Positions 45,585-55,125 of a stretch of 64,000 bases of DNA are shown in pieces. The notes beneath the pieces are model-generated. The model had not been told where the DNA came from, made no database searches, and saw only the letters and a list, made by a program, of their open reading frames with translations. Each line of letters begins with the position of its first letter. Position 1 is the first letter of the stretch. Source of the DNA: Seminavis robusta. Its lineage: Eukaryota; Bacillariophyta; Bacillariophyceae; Naviculales; Naviculaceae. The stretch spans positions 1 to 64,000 of the forward strand of contig CAICTM010000332.1 of the NCBI GenBank assembly GCA_903772945.1. The letters run 5' to 3'. Both the position numbers and the translations under genes were made by a program.

Positions 45585-46661
45585 ATGACCATGGTGATGA
45601 AACGCCTTGTGCTTGCTCTATTGTGGGTGTCCTTACTCAATAATAATGCAGGACAGTATACCAGTCATGGTCAAGATTGCCCCAATACCGGCATCGATGA
45701 TGCTGATGATGGTCTGGAAACAGAGACAGATGTTGCTACAGGGGCTGACCTTGACGACGAGGAAGAGTCCTGTTCGACCGTATTGTCACGCTGGAGTGAG
45801 GAAAACCTGTCAAAAGTCTCCAATTTGTGGAAACTGAATACTACAGAGCACAACGTGTTGAGGCAGCTTGGAAACGCACTCTCGGATATTGACCACTGGA
45901 AAAATGATCCATACGAAGTAATTCGATTCTTGTACCAATTCGACATGGACCTGCCCAAAGCGGAAAAACTCTTTCGTGACATGGTCCAGTGGAGACTCGA
46001 AAAGGATATGGATACCTTCTTGGAGAATCTGCAAGAACCACCAGAAATATTCCGCCATGTTCCTCTTTGCATGCTGGCAGGGCTCGACAAGGACAGGGAT
46101 CCCGTCTTGATTAACCGAATTGTCTGTTTTGATGCCTGGGGGTTGTACCAGCAAGTGGGTCCCGATGCCATGTATTGGGCCGACCGTTTCTTCTCCGAGT
46201 TCATGTCGGCCAGAGGCAATGGGATGCCCAAACATTTGGATTGGCAGCAATACTATTATGAACCAATGATGACAGAAGAGGGCAGACGCATGACACAATT
46301 TACATGCATTGTGGATTTGCACGGACTGAGCATTCGTCAGTTCCGACCCGTCTTATTTGGCCTACTCCAGGAATCGTCCTTTGTGGGTCAGTACTACTAC
46401 CCCGGGTTTGCAAAGAGAATTGTTGTGGTGCGGGCACCCAAGATCTTTCGAATGGGGTGGAATTTAGTCAAACACTTTTATGATGAACAGAGTCTTCGCT
46501 TGTTGAACTTGGTCACTCAGGATGACTATCTGGAAGCATTGCAAGAGTTTGTTGATGTAGATGTGTTGCCGCCTGTCATGGGTGGGAAGGGTAAGTGTAT
46601 CATGGAGAAGGTCAAAATGGATGGAGGTAGAATACCACCAACAAGTAATCAGAATCAGTAG
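45585..46661 (+). CDS. CRAL-TRIO (Sec14-like) protein with a signal peptide
   Basis: Single exon, 358 residues. The N-terminus (MKRLVLALLWVSLLNNNAGQ) is a signal peptide. An acidic linker (DADDGLETETDVATGADLDD) precedes the N-terminal helical part of the fold (NPYEVIRFLYQFDMDLPKAE), and then the CRAL-TRIO lipid-binding domain: PLCMLAGLDKDRDPVLINRI, FTCIVDLHGLSIRQFRPVLF, YYPGFAKRIVVVRAPKIFR and GWNLVKHFYDE. Sec14-type proteins carry phosphatidylinositol or other lipids between membranes, normally in the cytosol; here the signal peptide suggests the endomembrane lumen or outside. It is divergent from the methyltransferase gene, with 209 bp between starts. A direct role in transport of a hydrophobic ligand is inferred. 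Confidence 0.85.
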   Translation: MTMVMKRLVLALLWVSLLNNNAGQYTSHGQDCPNTGIDDADDGLETETDVATGADLDDEEESCSTVLSRWSEENLSKVSNLWKLNTTEHNVLRQLGNALSDIDHWKNDPYEVIRFLYQFDMDLPKAEKLFRDMVQWRLEKDMDTFLENLQEPPEIFRHVPLCMLAGLDKDRDPVLINRIVCFDAWGLYQQVGPDAMYWADRFFSEFMSARGNGMPKHLDWQQYYYEPMMTEEGRRMTQFTCIVDLHGLSIRQFRPVLFGLLQESSFVGQYYYPGFAKRIVVVRAPKIFRMGWNLVKHFYDEQSLRLLNLVTQDDYLEALQEFVDVDVLPPVMGGKGKCIMEKVKMDGGRIPPTSNQNQ

Positions 46662-47043
46662 AAGGTCATCAAATATTATGATTTGGTCAGTACCCGGTAC
46701 CGTAGCTGAGCCTTTCAAATTGAGTTAGTGTCACAGAAAGTCTTCCAAGGAAAGGTACTTGCTACGGTAGCTTGCTTGTGTTCATTGATTTGGTTCTGTT
46801 GTCGGCTCTGCGATCTCTAATTTTGGCATTTCTGCTGGCTCAGATGGATGCCATGAACGATGAGGATGACTGGTCGATGACGCACGATGGTACCGCTACC
46901 TCTTCCAAAAAACGCCCACGCAAGGACACAACACAACACAACACGAGACCGTCGCTCTCTGCATTGTCGGAAGCATGCATTGTGACATGCATACACGTTT
47001 TTCAATGCTCTTTCATTAGCCCCGTTGTTGAAATAGAGAGGCC

Positions 47044-48127
47044 ATGCCATGCACTGACAACAAGGGTCAAAAGCAGCGTCCTTCTTGGCGAGATGCTGCT
47101 GCAGGAGCCGGTGCTGGAGCCTTTTCCAGGACGGTAACAGCTCCCATTGAACGTCTCAAACTGTTATTGCAACTCCAACATTCCCTCGAGAACAATCCGA
47201 AAACCAAAAATGCCTGGCAACTGGCCAATTCTATCTATGTCAATGAAGGGATTCTCAGTTTTTGGAGGGGAAACTTGCCCAAGTGAGTTAGTTCGTTGGA
47301 TACCGTATCTTCCTTCATTTCCCTTCTTGTGATTTCTCATCTTTCTCCATTTTGTTTTTTTAACAAATAGTGTCATGAGAGTGTCTGGAAGTGCTGCCAT
47401 TAATTTCACCTGCATGAGCTATTACAAGGCAGCTGTCCAACCCATACTGAATTCTCCTATTTTGACCACCACAACAACACGCAGTCCAGACCAATTGGAA
47501 CGGAGACGCAAAAATGTCACCTCCTTGGTGTCAGGTGGATTGGCTGGTGGAACCTCCACAACCATTTTGTATCCCATTGATTTCTTGAGAACTCGATTGG
47601 CAGCCGATCTGGCCAAGGGAAAGCAAAGGGGGCAGTATCAATTCCAAGGCATTGGTCATGCTCTTACCACCATTCTACGCTCAGATGGTATTACAGGATT
47701 GTACCAAGGATATGGCATTGCTCTCTTTGGTGGCATTTTCTACAGGATCTTGCTGCTGGGAGGATATGATGTCATAAAATCTGAAACGGATCTCTACAAC
47801 AGAAAACAACAACCACAATCACAACCATTGCACGACAATCAATCATCCCTCTCATGGGGGCAACGAATAGGGATTGCCCAAGCTGTGAGTCTGACAGCAG
47901 GTACCATTAGTTATCCCTTGGATTCGGTCCGGAGAAGACTCATGATGCAGGCTGGAAAACCACATTCCAAACGATTGTATCGCAACTCGATACATTGCAT
48001 CTACATTGTTGCAACAACAGAAGGCATTCGGGGATTCTTTTTGGGATTGGGACCCAATATTCTGCGATCAGTCAGTGGAGCACTCTTGCTGGTGGCCTTT
48101 GATGCCTTTCGAGCAGCCATTAGATGA
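47044..48127 (+). CDS. Mitochondrial carrier, ADP/ATP-translocase-like
   Basis: Exons 47044-47282 and 47371-48127 with an 88-bp GT-AG intron, 331 residues. The three repeats of the SLC25 family are visible: GAGAGAFSRTVTAPIERLKL then LLQLQ, GGLAGGTSTTILYPIDFLRT, and QAVSLTAGTISYPLDSVRRR then LMMQ. The third repeat, with RRRLMMQ, is close to the RRRMMM mark of ADP/ATP carriers, and the first matches APIERVKLLLQ of that group. So exchange of adenine nucleotides or a close substrate across the inner mitochondrial membrane is likely, although the Met-to-Leu change should make one cautious. There is an extra low-complexity stretch (QQPQSQPLHDNQ) between repeats two and three. A further upstream exon beginning near 46847 cannot be excluded. 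Confidence 0.85.
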
Positions 48128-48415
48128 AGCATGCATCCATGGAATAGCAAGTGCAGTCCTGTTGCATGTGTGTAGACTACAGTACTGGCTTCAGTACATA
48201 ATTCAATGCACAAACACTACACGGTGTGAATATCTATCATTCTCTATTTTTCTTTATGGTTTTCTAAGTATGCAAATGTCCATGGTTGTGACAAACAAGT
48301 GGTGTTTCGGAACAGCAAGCCCATCGTTTCGACTTGCGGATATATAGCGACAGGAGGGGAGATCTCTCCTGATTCGATTCATTTAGTTTGGGTTGGATTT
48401 GGGATCTTCATAAAC

Positions 48416-49030
48416 TTATGACATGTCCACAAAGTACCCCCAATCGTTGTCGTCGCTAGCAGACTGAAGATCTTTGCCATCATCGTCTTCATTCAAGAAC
48501 GACTGAAAGTAGAATGGCTCCGCAGGTTGAATCTCAACTTCACCACCACCAGCTGGAAACTCAATGTTGACTTCCTTGGAAAGGCAATAAGCTCGAAGTG
48601 GCTTTTGGTTGATTGGTGAAGCAGATGGAGTAAAGTAGGGCAGGGAGTTGCATGATAGCATTCCACTGGAAAAACTGTTGGTGGAGTCAGTCATGAAGCT
48701 TTCACCAGAAGAGGCATTAGCTAACGATGGCTTCCCACAGAACAGAGTGGGTGGCTCAGGATAGTCAGCACTGGGATCCGATCCATCTTTGATGGCTTTG
48801 CGCGACTTTTTGCTCTTGCGGCTTCGGAATCGAGGAAGCCTTGGCGCAGTGCATTGGATGCAGCCGGCAAAAAGATAAATCGATGGCATGATGGTGTTCC
48901 AAAGACGTACAGTGCTACTGAGTTCTATGGTATCTTCAAATGGCTCTTCAATCGAAGAGCAAGATTTGTGAGAAGATCCTAGGTTGGAAAGAAAGACTTG
49001 ACTGTCTTTCTCCGCTGCAGCTGGAGCCAT
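48416..49030 (-). CDS. Hypothetical Ser-rich protein with acidic C-terminal motif
   Basis: Single exon, 204 residues from the ATG at 49030, or 218 from an earlier ATG at 49072. It is Ser/Pro-rich with a basic patch (RFRSRKSKKSRKAIK) in the middle and an acidic end (NEDDDGKDLQSASDDNDWGY then FVDMS). The segment PLRAYCLSKEVNIEFPAGGG looks structured. No domain is recognised and no localisation signal is clear. Codon use is like the neighbours. The conserved-looking C-terminal DNDWGYFVD is a reasonable sign that it is a real gene and not a chance frame. Confidence 0.55.
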   Translation of the reverse strand: MAPAAAEKDSQVFLSNLGSSHKSCSSIEEPFEDTIELSSTVRLWNTIMPSIYLFAGCIQCTAPRLPRFRSRKSKKSRKAIKDGSDPSADYPEPPTLFCGKPSLANASSGESFMTDSTNSFSSGMLSCNSLPYFTPSASPINQKPLRAYCLSKEVNIEFPAGGGEVEIQPAEPFYFQSFLNEDDDGKDLQSASDDNDWGYFVDMS

Positions 49031-49072
49031 GCTTTGGTGATGGCTAGGTTCTGTGTTGGTCGTATGAAGCAA

Positions 49073-50333
49073 AGATTTTGTGACAAGAACAATGGGAGTA
49101 TTCCCATGTGGCCACTCTACCGGTTACATTATGGGCGATCTTTTGTTCGTGGGAAGCAGCTTCCGTTCAAAGAATTCATAGAAACCAAACCCCGTTCCGA
49201 TTTCGCCAACAAGTTGCTGCCTCCATTGATTTTGTCGCTTTGAGAGGGGCGTGGAGTGACCAGTCGTGCAATTGCTTCAAAATGGGACTCGCCGCCGCAC
49301 TTTGTCGTTAAAGGACAGCTCTCTAGCTAGTTACGCTGTAGCCAGGTGAATTCATTCTACAAAAGGAAATAGGCACAAGTTGGATGAGGCCTCATTTTTG
49401 TTTGAAGCCTCACAAACTAAAGAACGAAAGGTATCATGTGCCATGTCTCTATTCGTTAGTTGGTATGGTATTGGTTGGCATGACATACCGTAAAAGTATT
49501 ACCAGTACAGGTTCACACGGAACGGAGGACGAAGATGGGAAATTCGTTGAAGAAATGGAGGATTACATGTTGAACAGGGAATAATATGGCGAGCCCCCGG
49601 TACCGGTACAATCCATAGCTACTTTCAGACGAGGGGCTGCCAGTGTCGTATCATAGGCAGCTCGTACATACAGACCAATCTACGCGGTGCATTTTCTTCA
49701 GCGCCAATTCGCAAAGTTGGATCCAACCTTTCGTCGGCCTTGTTTGTAATTCATTATGTATCCATAGATAGTTCGTTGGCTGAACTCTCATAACGGGTAT
49801 AACTTGCTTTCGTCACGCCCTTTCGAAAAATGCGACAGAGATTCCAAATTGGAGGCACCATTCATTCAAGCCTCCTTAAGTAAGCACCATAGTTTTCTTC
49901 TAAAGGAAGGTTTCGAGGCTACCCGCTTCTGGCTCTGCTGTATCCTATGGTACCGGTACTGTACTAATAGTATACCGGTATGGTACCGGTATTTGTAGAC
50001 GCAGGACACCCTCATCAGATTGCTGTCTGAGGACTTGGAAACGGCTCTCCTTGCCATGGGCGGAAATGTTCTGAAATTCAATACAGTAGCGCTTGTTCCG
50101 TCCTCGTTCAAGCGATTTGAGTTTTATCGTGGAAACAATTCCCACGCTATCTACAACCCAGAGGTGCTCGGAGCAATTGCCTTAATTACCATACTTGCAA
50201 CGCTGAGGAGAGCCAACCAGCGATAAACAACGGTCAATTCCTTTCTCATTGCGGCTTCAAAACGAAGTTGATGTAATACCGGTACGGTAGAAGTTAGATC
50301 GATAGGCAACAAACGCTTGCTTTCGGCGGCATC
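49073..50333. other. Intergenic region with an orphan exon
   Basis: About 1.26 kb. Besides the exon-like stretch at 49999-50226, it contains dense TACCGGTA units at 49598-49612, 49949-49993 and 50276-50288. A plus-strand frame at 49384-49584 ends in an acidic segment (TEDEDGKFVEEMEDYMLNRE) and may be part of the same unrecognised gene. Confidence 0.35.
49999..50226 (+). CDS. Possible orphan 3' exon of an unrecognised protein
   Basis: Directly after tttgtag, a splice-acceptor-like site, a frame stays open for 75 residues to a stop: LIRLLSEDLETALLAMGGNV, LKFNTVALVPSSFKRFEFYR, then HAIYNPEVLGAIALITILAT. It has protein-like composition and a hydrophobic segment near the end. An upstream frame (KLEAPFIQASLSKHHSFLLK, EGFEATRFW) may be the preceding exon, but the join does not fit phase in an obvious way. 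It could be the tail of a decayed gene. Function unknown. Confidence 0.3.
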   Translation, partial: TQDTLIRLLSEDLETALLAMGGNVLKFNTVALVPSSFKRFEFYRGNNSHAIYNPEVLGAIALITILATLRRANQR

Positions 50334-51791
50334 ATGAGCAGCAGCAGTGAATTAGATTGTGCCAAAGCTGACCAAGATTCTCATCTTGATGACATTGATA
50401 CTGGGCTTTGTCACGAAGGAGGAAGGATGAAGACGCGCAACATGAGAAGTGGTAGTGGGGTGGCATCAGCACCAAAGAGCCAAGGTTCCAGCTCGAAAAG
50501 GAAGAAAGCAAAGGACGAACAGGATGATGATGACAGGAGCGTGGAATCGATCATTGAAAAGCACGGGACGTATGGTGACGAAGAGACGGATGTCCCCTGG
50601 AACGGATGTGTCTGTGGCAAGATTCATGGCCGTCCCACTCCAGTCTATTGGATCGAATGCGAAGGTCCCTGTAAGGCTTGGTTCAATGTAACGCCAAAGT
50701 GCGTGGAGGGGGTGACGGCGGAGGAGGCAAAATCAGTGTCATGGACTTGTCGAAAGTGTACCAAGCTACTGGCCAAGGTACCGGTGCTACTTTGTGATTT
50801 GCCCACGGACGTCTTGTATCGCATACTGGAGTTCACGGCTGCACCAACCTTTCGCGCCGGTGTCTTGATGCGTCAGCTGGCTCCACTCTGCAAGGCAGCG
50901 AATGTATTCCTGACAGGTAGCCTATCGAAGGGGATTTGGCAAGCAGTTTTACAGAGAGAATACATTGTGGATCAAGCGAGTGGCAAACACAACAAGAAGA
51001 AGTCTGCGACAACCTACAAGGTGACCTCCAATCCTCGACGTGCCTCGAAACGACGACGCAAGCGTACTGACATGTGGGGCATTACATCAAAAGTTCGTGA
51101 TAGCGACCATCCACGCCATTCTGTCCAAGAGGAACACCTGGAACTCATAGCTCGTACCGAAGAGATGTACTATCAGGCAGAAGAATTGGCCGATCCATTC
51201 AATGGTGATGCCCGCAAAGGACAAATGCGACAATGCATCGCCCAAAACAAGAGACCAAATGTGTTGACACTGACCAAGCTACGACAGCTTCTACAACGGT
51301 TTGCACCCGTGGACATCAGCCGGGTATCACCTTGTACGGGACGAACGCTCTTGCAGGTGGTGTGTTGCGGGGACATGGATGAAGGTCCAACCGTTTCCTG
51401 CGCAGAATACTTATTGCAACATTATGACGCTGATCCAAATCAATTCTCCACGAGAGAAGAACCCCACGGGAATCGACCAGCCCTTTTCTTTGCCATTTCC
51501 CGTGCCATGCCAAAGCTGGTTCAGACATTGATCGATGCCGGTGCCAGCTTGACGACCACCATTTCGGGCAAATTCCGCAGGACCTTTGATGCGACACAAT
51601 CTATTGAGGGAGTGTTTACGCCATCTGAGTTCGCCTTGGCTATCAAGCAGGTCGAGGTCATTGATGCGCAACGACCGGTCGCTTCGCCGTATTGGGTGTC
51701 GCGGCTTAATGTTGTCATCAGGACGTTGCGGGAGGCAAGCCAGCAAGCGCAATCAGAATCAGAATTTCCATCGCTGAAGCAGCTAAAATGA
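50334..51791 (+). CDS. PHD-like finger / F-box-like / ankyrin protein
   Basis: Single exon, 485 residues. After a charged N-terminus with a KRKKAKDEQDDDD segment, a zinc-finger of PHD type lies at about residues 86-142: C-x-C (CVCGK), C-x3-C (CEGPC), then AWFN, C (TPKC), and WTCRKC. The His expected in WFH is an Asn here. Next, LLCDLPTDVLYRILEF through LAPLCKAANVFL is F-box-like. A basic segment (RRASKRRRKRTD) could be a nuclear signal. The C-terminal half has ankyrin-like repeats (ALFFAISRAMPKLVQTLIDA followed by GASLTT). A nuclear, chromatin- or ubiquitin-related role is inferred from domain combination only. Confidence 0.7.
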   Translation: MSSSSELDCAKADQDSHLDDIDTGLCHEGGRMKTRNMRSGSGVASAPKSQGSSSKRKKAKDEQDDDDRSVESIIEKHGTYGDEETDVPWNGCVCGKIHGRPTPVYWIECEGPCKAWFNVTPKCVEGVTAEEAKSVSWTCRKCTKLLAKVPVLLCDLPTDVLYRILEFTAAPTFRAGVLMRQLAPLCKAANVFLTGSLSKGIWQAVLQREYIVDQASGKHNKKKSATTYKVTSNPRRASKRRRKRTDMWGITSKVRDSDHPRHSVQEEHLELIARTEEMYYQAEELADPFNGDARKGQMRQCIAQNKRPNVLTLTKLRQLLQRFAPVDISRVSPCTGRTLLQVVCCGDMDEGPTVSCAEYLLQHYDADPNQFSTREEPHGNRPALFFAISRAMPKLVQTLIDAGASLTTTISGKFRRTFDATQSIEGVFTPSEFALAIKQVEVIDAQRPVASPYWVSRLNVVIRTLREASQQAQSESEFPSLKQLK

Positions 51792-52747
51792 GTAGACTTA
51801 AAGCGGCAGCATGTTTAAAAGACAGTAGCAGACAGCTTGTGCTGGTGTATAGTAGACCCAGCTATGGATCAAGAATCAGACGATCCCAACGGTACGTACA
51901 GGTAGCCACCAGCATGGTTGAAAGTTAAAGAGAAGAGGCTAGGTTGATCAAAGATACGCAAAGTAGCACCAGCAAGCATGTCAAATAGAGACTACAACTT
52001 GCCAATTCCATGAGCATCCCAGGACTGCCAACTGCCATACATCTGCATTCCTGCATCTCTTTCTGTAGAGGTGTGTTCTTCCAATCCATGGACAGCTGTT
52101 GACTTGGGCATAGTTCAGAATGCCAAAGTGTCATTTGAGGTACCCTCACCGCATGTAGATTCATCTCGTGGACCGCCATTTTCGTGTAAACATACTGCAG
52201 AGTCTCCAAATGGCCATGTTTGGCAGCCTGAGCGCAGGTTTGACAGCCATTTTTCATTGGCAAACTTCAGGAGTTGAAAACTTCTGTTTCTGGCTGCCTG
52301 AGCGCATGACATTGTGGATTCATCCCATGGATTGGCAGACTTCTTATGTCAGAGTCTCCAAATATCCCTTGACAGCAACTTCATGGCATGTCCATGAATC
52401 CCAAGGACAGCCATTTTCATGGGCACAGTCGAGAACATCCAAATGGCCATATTCTGCAGCAGGGGGGCATACCGTGAATCTCGTGGGCATCCATTTTCTG
52501 AGCATACTTCAGAACATTCAAGTGTCCATTTGCCAATCCATCGGATGGACACTTCTAACCCCCCGTAGTTGCTAGCCCCCCCAATAACTTTCGACACCAC
52601 TTTCCCCCACAAAAGTGACGTCAGCGATCCTCTTTCGCCTTCAAAGATTTTTTGAGCTGGTTTTGAAGAAGGCGACGATGAACCATGAGATACCGGTAGC
52701 ATGCATGACGGTGACACAATCTAGAATCCAATTGTTTCACTGCCACC
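51792..52747. other. Intergenic with an ankyrin-repeat relic
   Basis: About 950 bp between two plus-strand genes; most of it is occupied by the minus-strand ankyrin pseudogene described separately. The rest (51792-52100) has no recognisable feature. Confidence 0.5.
52100..52560 (-). pseudogene. Ankyrin-repeat pseudogene with several frameshifts
   Basis: On the minus strand, pieces of one ankyrin-repeat pattern occur in changing frames: NGHLNVLKYAQ, then ENGCPRDS, then AAEYGHLDVLDCAHENGCPW followed by DSWTCHEVAVKGYLETLT and a stop, then NPWDESTMSCAQAARNRS, QAAKHGHLETLQYVYTK and ENGGPRDESTC. This is the repeat type 'GHLEVLKWAHENGCPWDE' found in large ankyrin families of protists. At least three frameshifts and an in-frame stop show the gene is dead. 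Its start and end are not definable. It may be a fragment of a mobile or expanded ankyrin family. Confidence 0.8.
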
Positions 52748-53584
52748 ATGATGCAAACGGTTGCCAAGAGATCGTTGGCGCTGGCTTCCATCTGGGCAAT
52801 CGCCTGTGTTTCGGCCTTGGTCCCTCAATCGCCCGTCGAACAGACGAGACTAGCGGTGCGGAGTCTCAAAAAGGCCATTGACGATTGTAACGAGCAGGGA
52901 AAGGCCAAGCGGTTCTATGTAGACTACCTCATCCCATTGCCTCCCGAGACCCAAGCCGAAGATATCGATCCGTGGCCTGGTGGCTTGGCCCAAATGTACC
53001 CCTACGCAGAAACCATTCTCAAGGAAGTGTTGGGGGGTATTGTTGGCGACGAGGCGGGCAGCTGCTCTTCTCAAGTCATCTCCCAGTCGGATTGTTGTGG
53101 TTTCTTTGTTCAAGAATCCACCGTGTCTCCCAAGAATGACATTGGTGCTATTCTCTTTCCAGGAGTGGATCAACTCGATAAGATGCAAGAGATTGATGCC
53201 ATGGTGGGAAAAGATCGAACTCTTATCCTCTTCAATCGACAGTTTCAGCGACCCGTGGATTTTGGGTTTGTGGGAAAAGGCAGGGCACAGACGGAAATCT
53301 TTGACAAGTATAGTTGGGGATTTGCATTCCAAGAAATAGCATGTCGCGGGGAGGATGTCAAGTTGACTTTTGAATACCCCCTGTGGGAATCCTGCGTTAT
53401 TTGCGATGAAGATCTGGAGCTGGGGCCACAACAAGTGGACTTGCTCGCTGCATCCAAGGAACGACCTGTCTACGAAGATCTCAAAAAGGAAATCAACATC
53501 AAGTTGCCAGAACCGCTGTGGATGCGAAAGATGGGAGAAGTGGAACGCAAAGGTTTCAAATTTCAGAGGGGCGACAATCAATGA
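52748..53584 (+). CDS. DUF1995 domain protein, probably plastid-targeted
   Basis: Single exon, 278 residues. The N-terminus (RSLALASIWAIACVSALVPQ) is a hydrophobic signal followed by a Pro/Ser-rich stretch, which could be a bipartite plastid leader, though the usual Phe at the cleavage site is not seen (ALVPQ). The DUF1995 marks are FYVDYLIPLPPETQAEDIDP, PGGLAQMYPYAETILKEVL, GAILFPGVDQLDKM, and VDFGFVGKGRAQTEIFDKYS. Family members in plants include LPA3, linked to photosystem II assembly, but most are of unknown function. The end is basic (RKGFKFQRGDNQ). Neighbouring genes give no functional clue. Confidence 0.75.
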   Translation: MMQTVAKRSLALASIWAIACVSALVPQSPVEQTRLAVRSLKKAIDDCNEQGKAKRFYVDYLIPLPPETQAEDIDPWPGGLAQMYPYAETILKEVLGGIVGDEAGSCSSQVISQSDCCGFFVQESTVSPKNDIGAILFPGVDQLDKMQEIDAMVGKDRTLILFNRQFQRPVDFGFVGKGRAQTEIFDKYSWGFAFQEIACRGEDVKLTFEYPLWESCVICDEDLELGPQQVDLLAASKERPVYEDLKKEINIKLPEPLWMRKMGEVERKGFKFQRGDNQ

Positions 53585-53952
53585 GCACATCTGCGACAAG
53601 GCGCCGCTAGCTGGCTCCATCTGCGGCTGCAACCTATCCTCTCCGCCCTGTATGATACCTTGCAGTGCCAGCTATCAGCTCCCAATACATGTGGGTGCAC
53701 ACGATTTCTACCTAGCTAACAATCATCTATAGATAGCAGTTACACGAGCATTCTGGTTTATGCGTGAAGGGCTGTTCCCATTCTATCTACTCCTGAAAGC
53801 CTCATTTGACGATTGCGACACAGCAACGAACTGCGGGGCGGGCTTTTGCATCTGTCGGTTACATTTTCTCACAAAATAAGTCTCTGGCGACTCTACAGTG
53901 TATCAACACTACATCGTCATCGCGAAGTTGTGCAACGCAAACCAACAACACC

Positions 53953-55125
53953 ATGATCTTGAAGTGCATCACGAACTGGCACGCTGACGCCACGGAGGCT
54001 GAAACTTTGGAGGAATCTGTGCTGCAAACAACAACAAAGTCAGTAAGAACGGATGCGGCGACTCGTGGTATCGAGAAGCGACTAGGCATCTTGCCTGAAG
54101 ATCATCCATGGGATGAAGTCGGCCTTGGAATAGTAGATCCAGTGTTAGGACCACGCGAGCAATACCACGGAGAGCCTTCCAAGGATGAGCGCTTATTGAA
54201 TCACACCGAGGAAGCCTATGCGTTGATGGAAGCAAAAGAGATTGGAACTGTCACATTGATGGGACCCCCGAAAGAATACTACGGCGCATCCGATCGAGAT
54301 CGATTCGCCTACATGGTGCACGAAGCCGTGTCGCTGTTGCACAAGCATGGATTCTCCACAAACATGACCACGCTTCGTCATCAGGCAAAGATGAATGGAA
54401 AAAAGAGCAAAAGGCAGGACAACCAGTATCATCGAGTGCCGGGAATTCTGGGGTTTCTTTTGAACGACATGACTGCCACAACCAAGATAGCCATATTTGA
54501 ACCTGAACACGACGAACTCTTTGCTTACCTTGGCTTTATGACTTACAAGCAACCGTGGTTGAAGATCTGCTGTCGTTCATATTTGCCGGAACATGCACAA
54601 GTAATTGATCTCTTGCGGTTGATCCTTTCGAAGCGGTTCATCCTAGTCTCAATTCCCCACGGAAGCAAGGTTACAGTGTTTCATCCATTGAAGAAACAAC
54701 CAACAAAGGAAGGAACCGAAATTAGTCTGGGAGAAAGCAATGGCCTCGTCATCAAGCGGACAACTGGCGTGGCGGGAAGTACTTCCGCGAAGGAAAGGCT
54801 CTGGACTATGTTTGTTCTGCAAAAGGACCAAACTGTGATTGCGAAAGCTCTGTGGTCCTACGCATGCCAAGGGTTGGACTTGGCAGGGCCCACGATGGAA
54901 ATGTTTGAGACCATGCCATGCATATGTGACTCGGCAATGGTGCCTGGATTTCTTCGTCACATGGAGGATTACATGATACAAACCTGTTCTCCCCTGGTTG
55001 CGTTTCATCTGAGGTTTTGTCGTGTTGAGGATCAATCCGACGTCTCCAGGTGGTTTTCACAACGAGGCTACGCTCAGTCGAAACAGGTTGAAGCCTATCT
55101 ACACAAGGCCTTCGTTGTGTTCTAG
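53953..55125 (+). CDS. Unrecognised protein (390 residues)
   Basis: Open from a non-ATG codon at 53806; the first ATG is at 53953 and gives 390 residues ending in KAFVVF. It is a well-behaved globular-looking sequence, with segments such as GILGFLLNDMTATTKIAIFE, HAQVIDLLRLILSKRFILVS and ISLGESNGLVIKRTTGVAG. Cys are scattered and no signal peptide is clear from this start. The open stretch before the ATG (GRAFASVGYIFSQNKSLATL) has an organelle-presequence feel, so an upstream exon or alternative start is possible. No domain is recognised. Confidence 0.6.
   Translation: MILKCITNWHADATEAETLEESVLQTTTKSVRTDAATRGIEKRLGILPEDHPWDEVGLGIVDPVLGPREQYHGEPSKDERLLNHTEEAYALMEAKEIGTVTLMGPPKEYYGASDRDRFAYMVHEAVSLLHKHGFSTNMTTLRHQAKMNGKKSKRQDNQYHRVPGILGFLLNDMTATTKIAIFEPEHDELFAYLGFMTYKQPWLKICCRSYLPEHAQVIDLLRLILSKRFILVSIPHGSKVTVFHPLKKQPTKEGTEISLGESNGLVIKRTTGVAGSTSAKERLWTMFVLQKDQTVIAKALWSYACQGLDLAGPTMEMFETMPCICDSAMVPGFLRHMEDYMIQTCSPLVAFHLRFCRVEDQSDVSRWFSQRGYAQSKQVEAYLHKAFVVF

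Noticed and set aside
46772-47137. 121-residue plus-strand frame upstream of the mitochondrial carrier
   Set aside because: It runs into the carrier in another frame; its first part might be an upstream exon, but no junction is supported and the carrier is complete without it.
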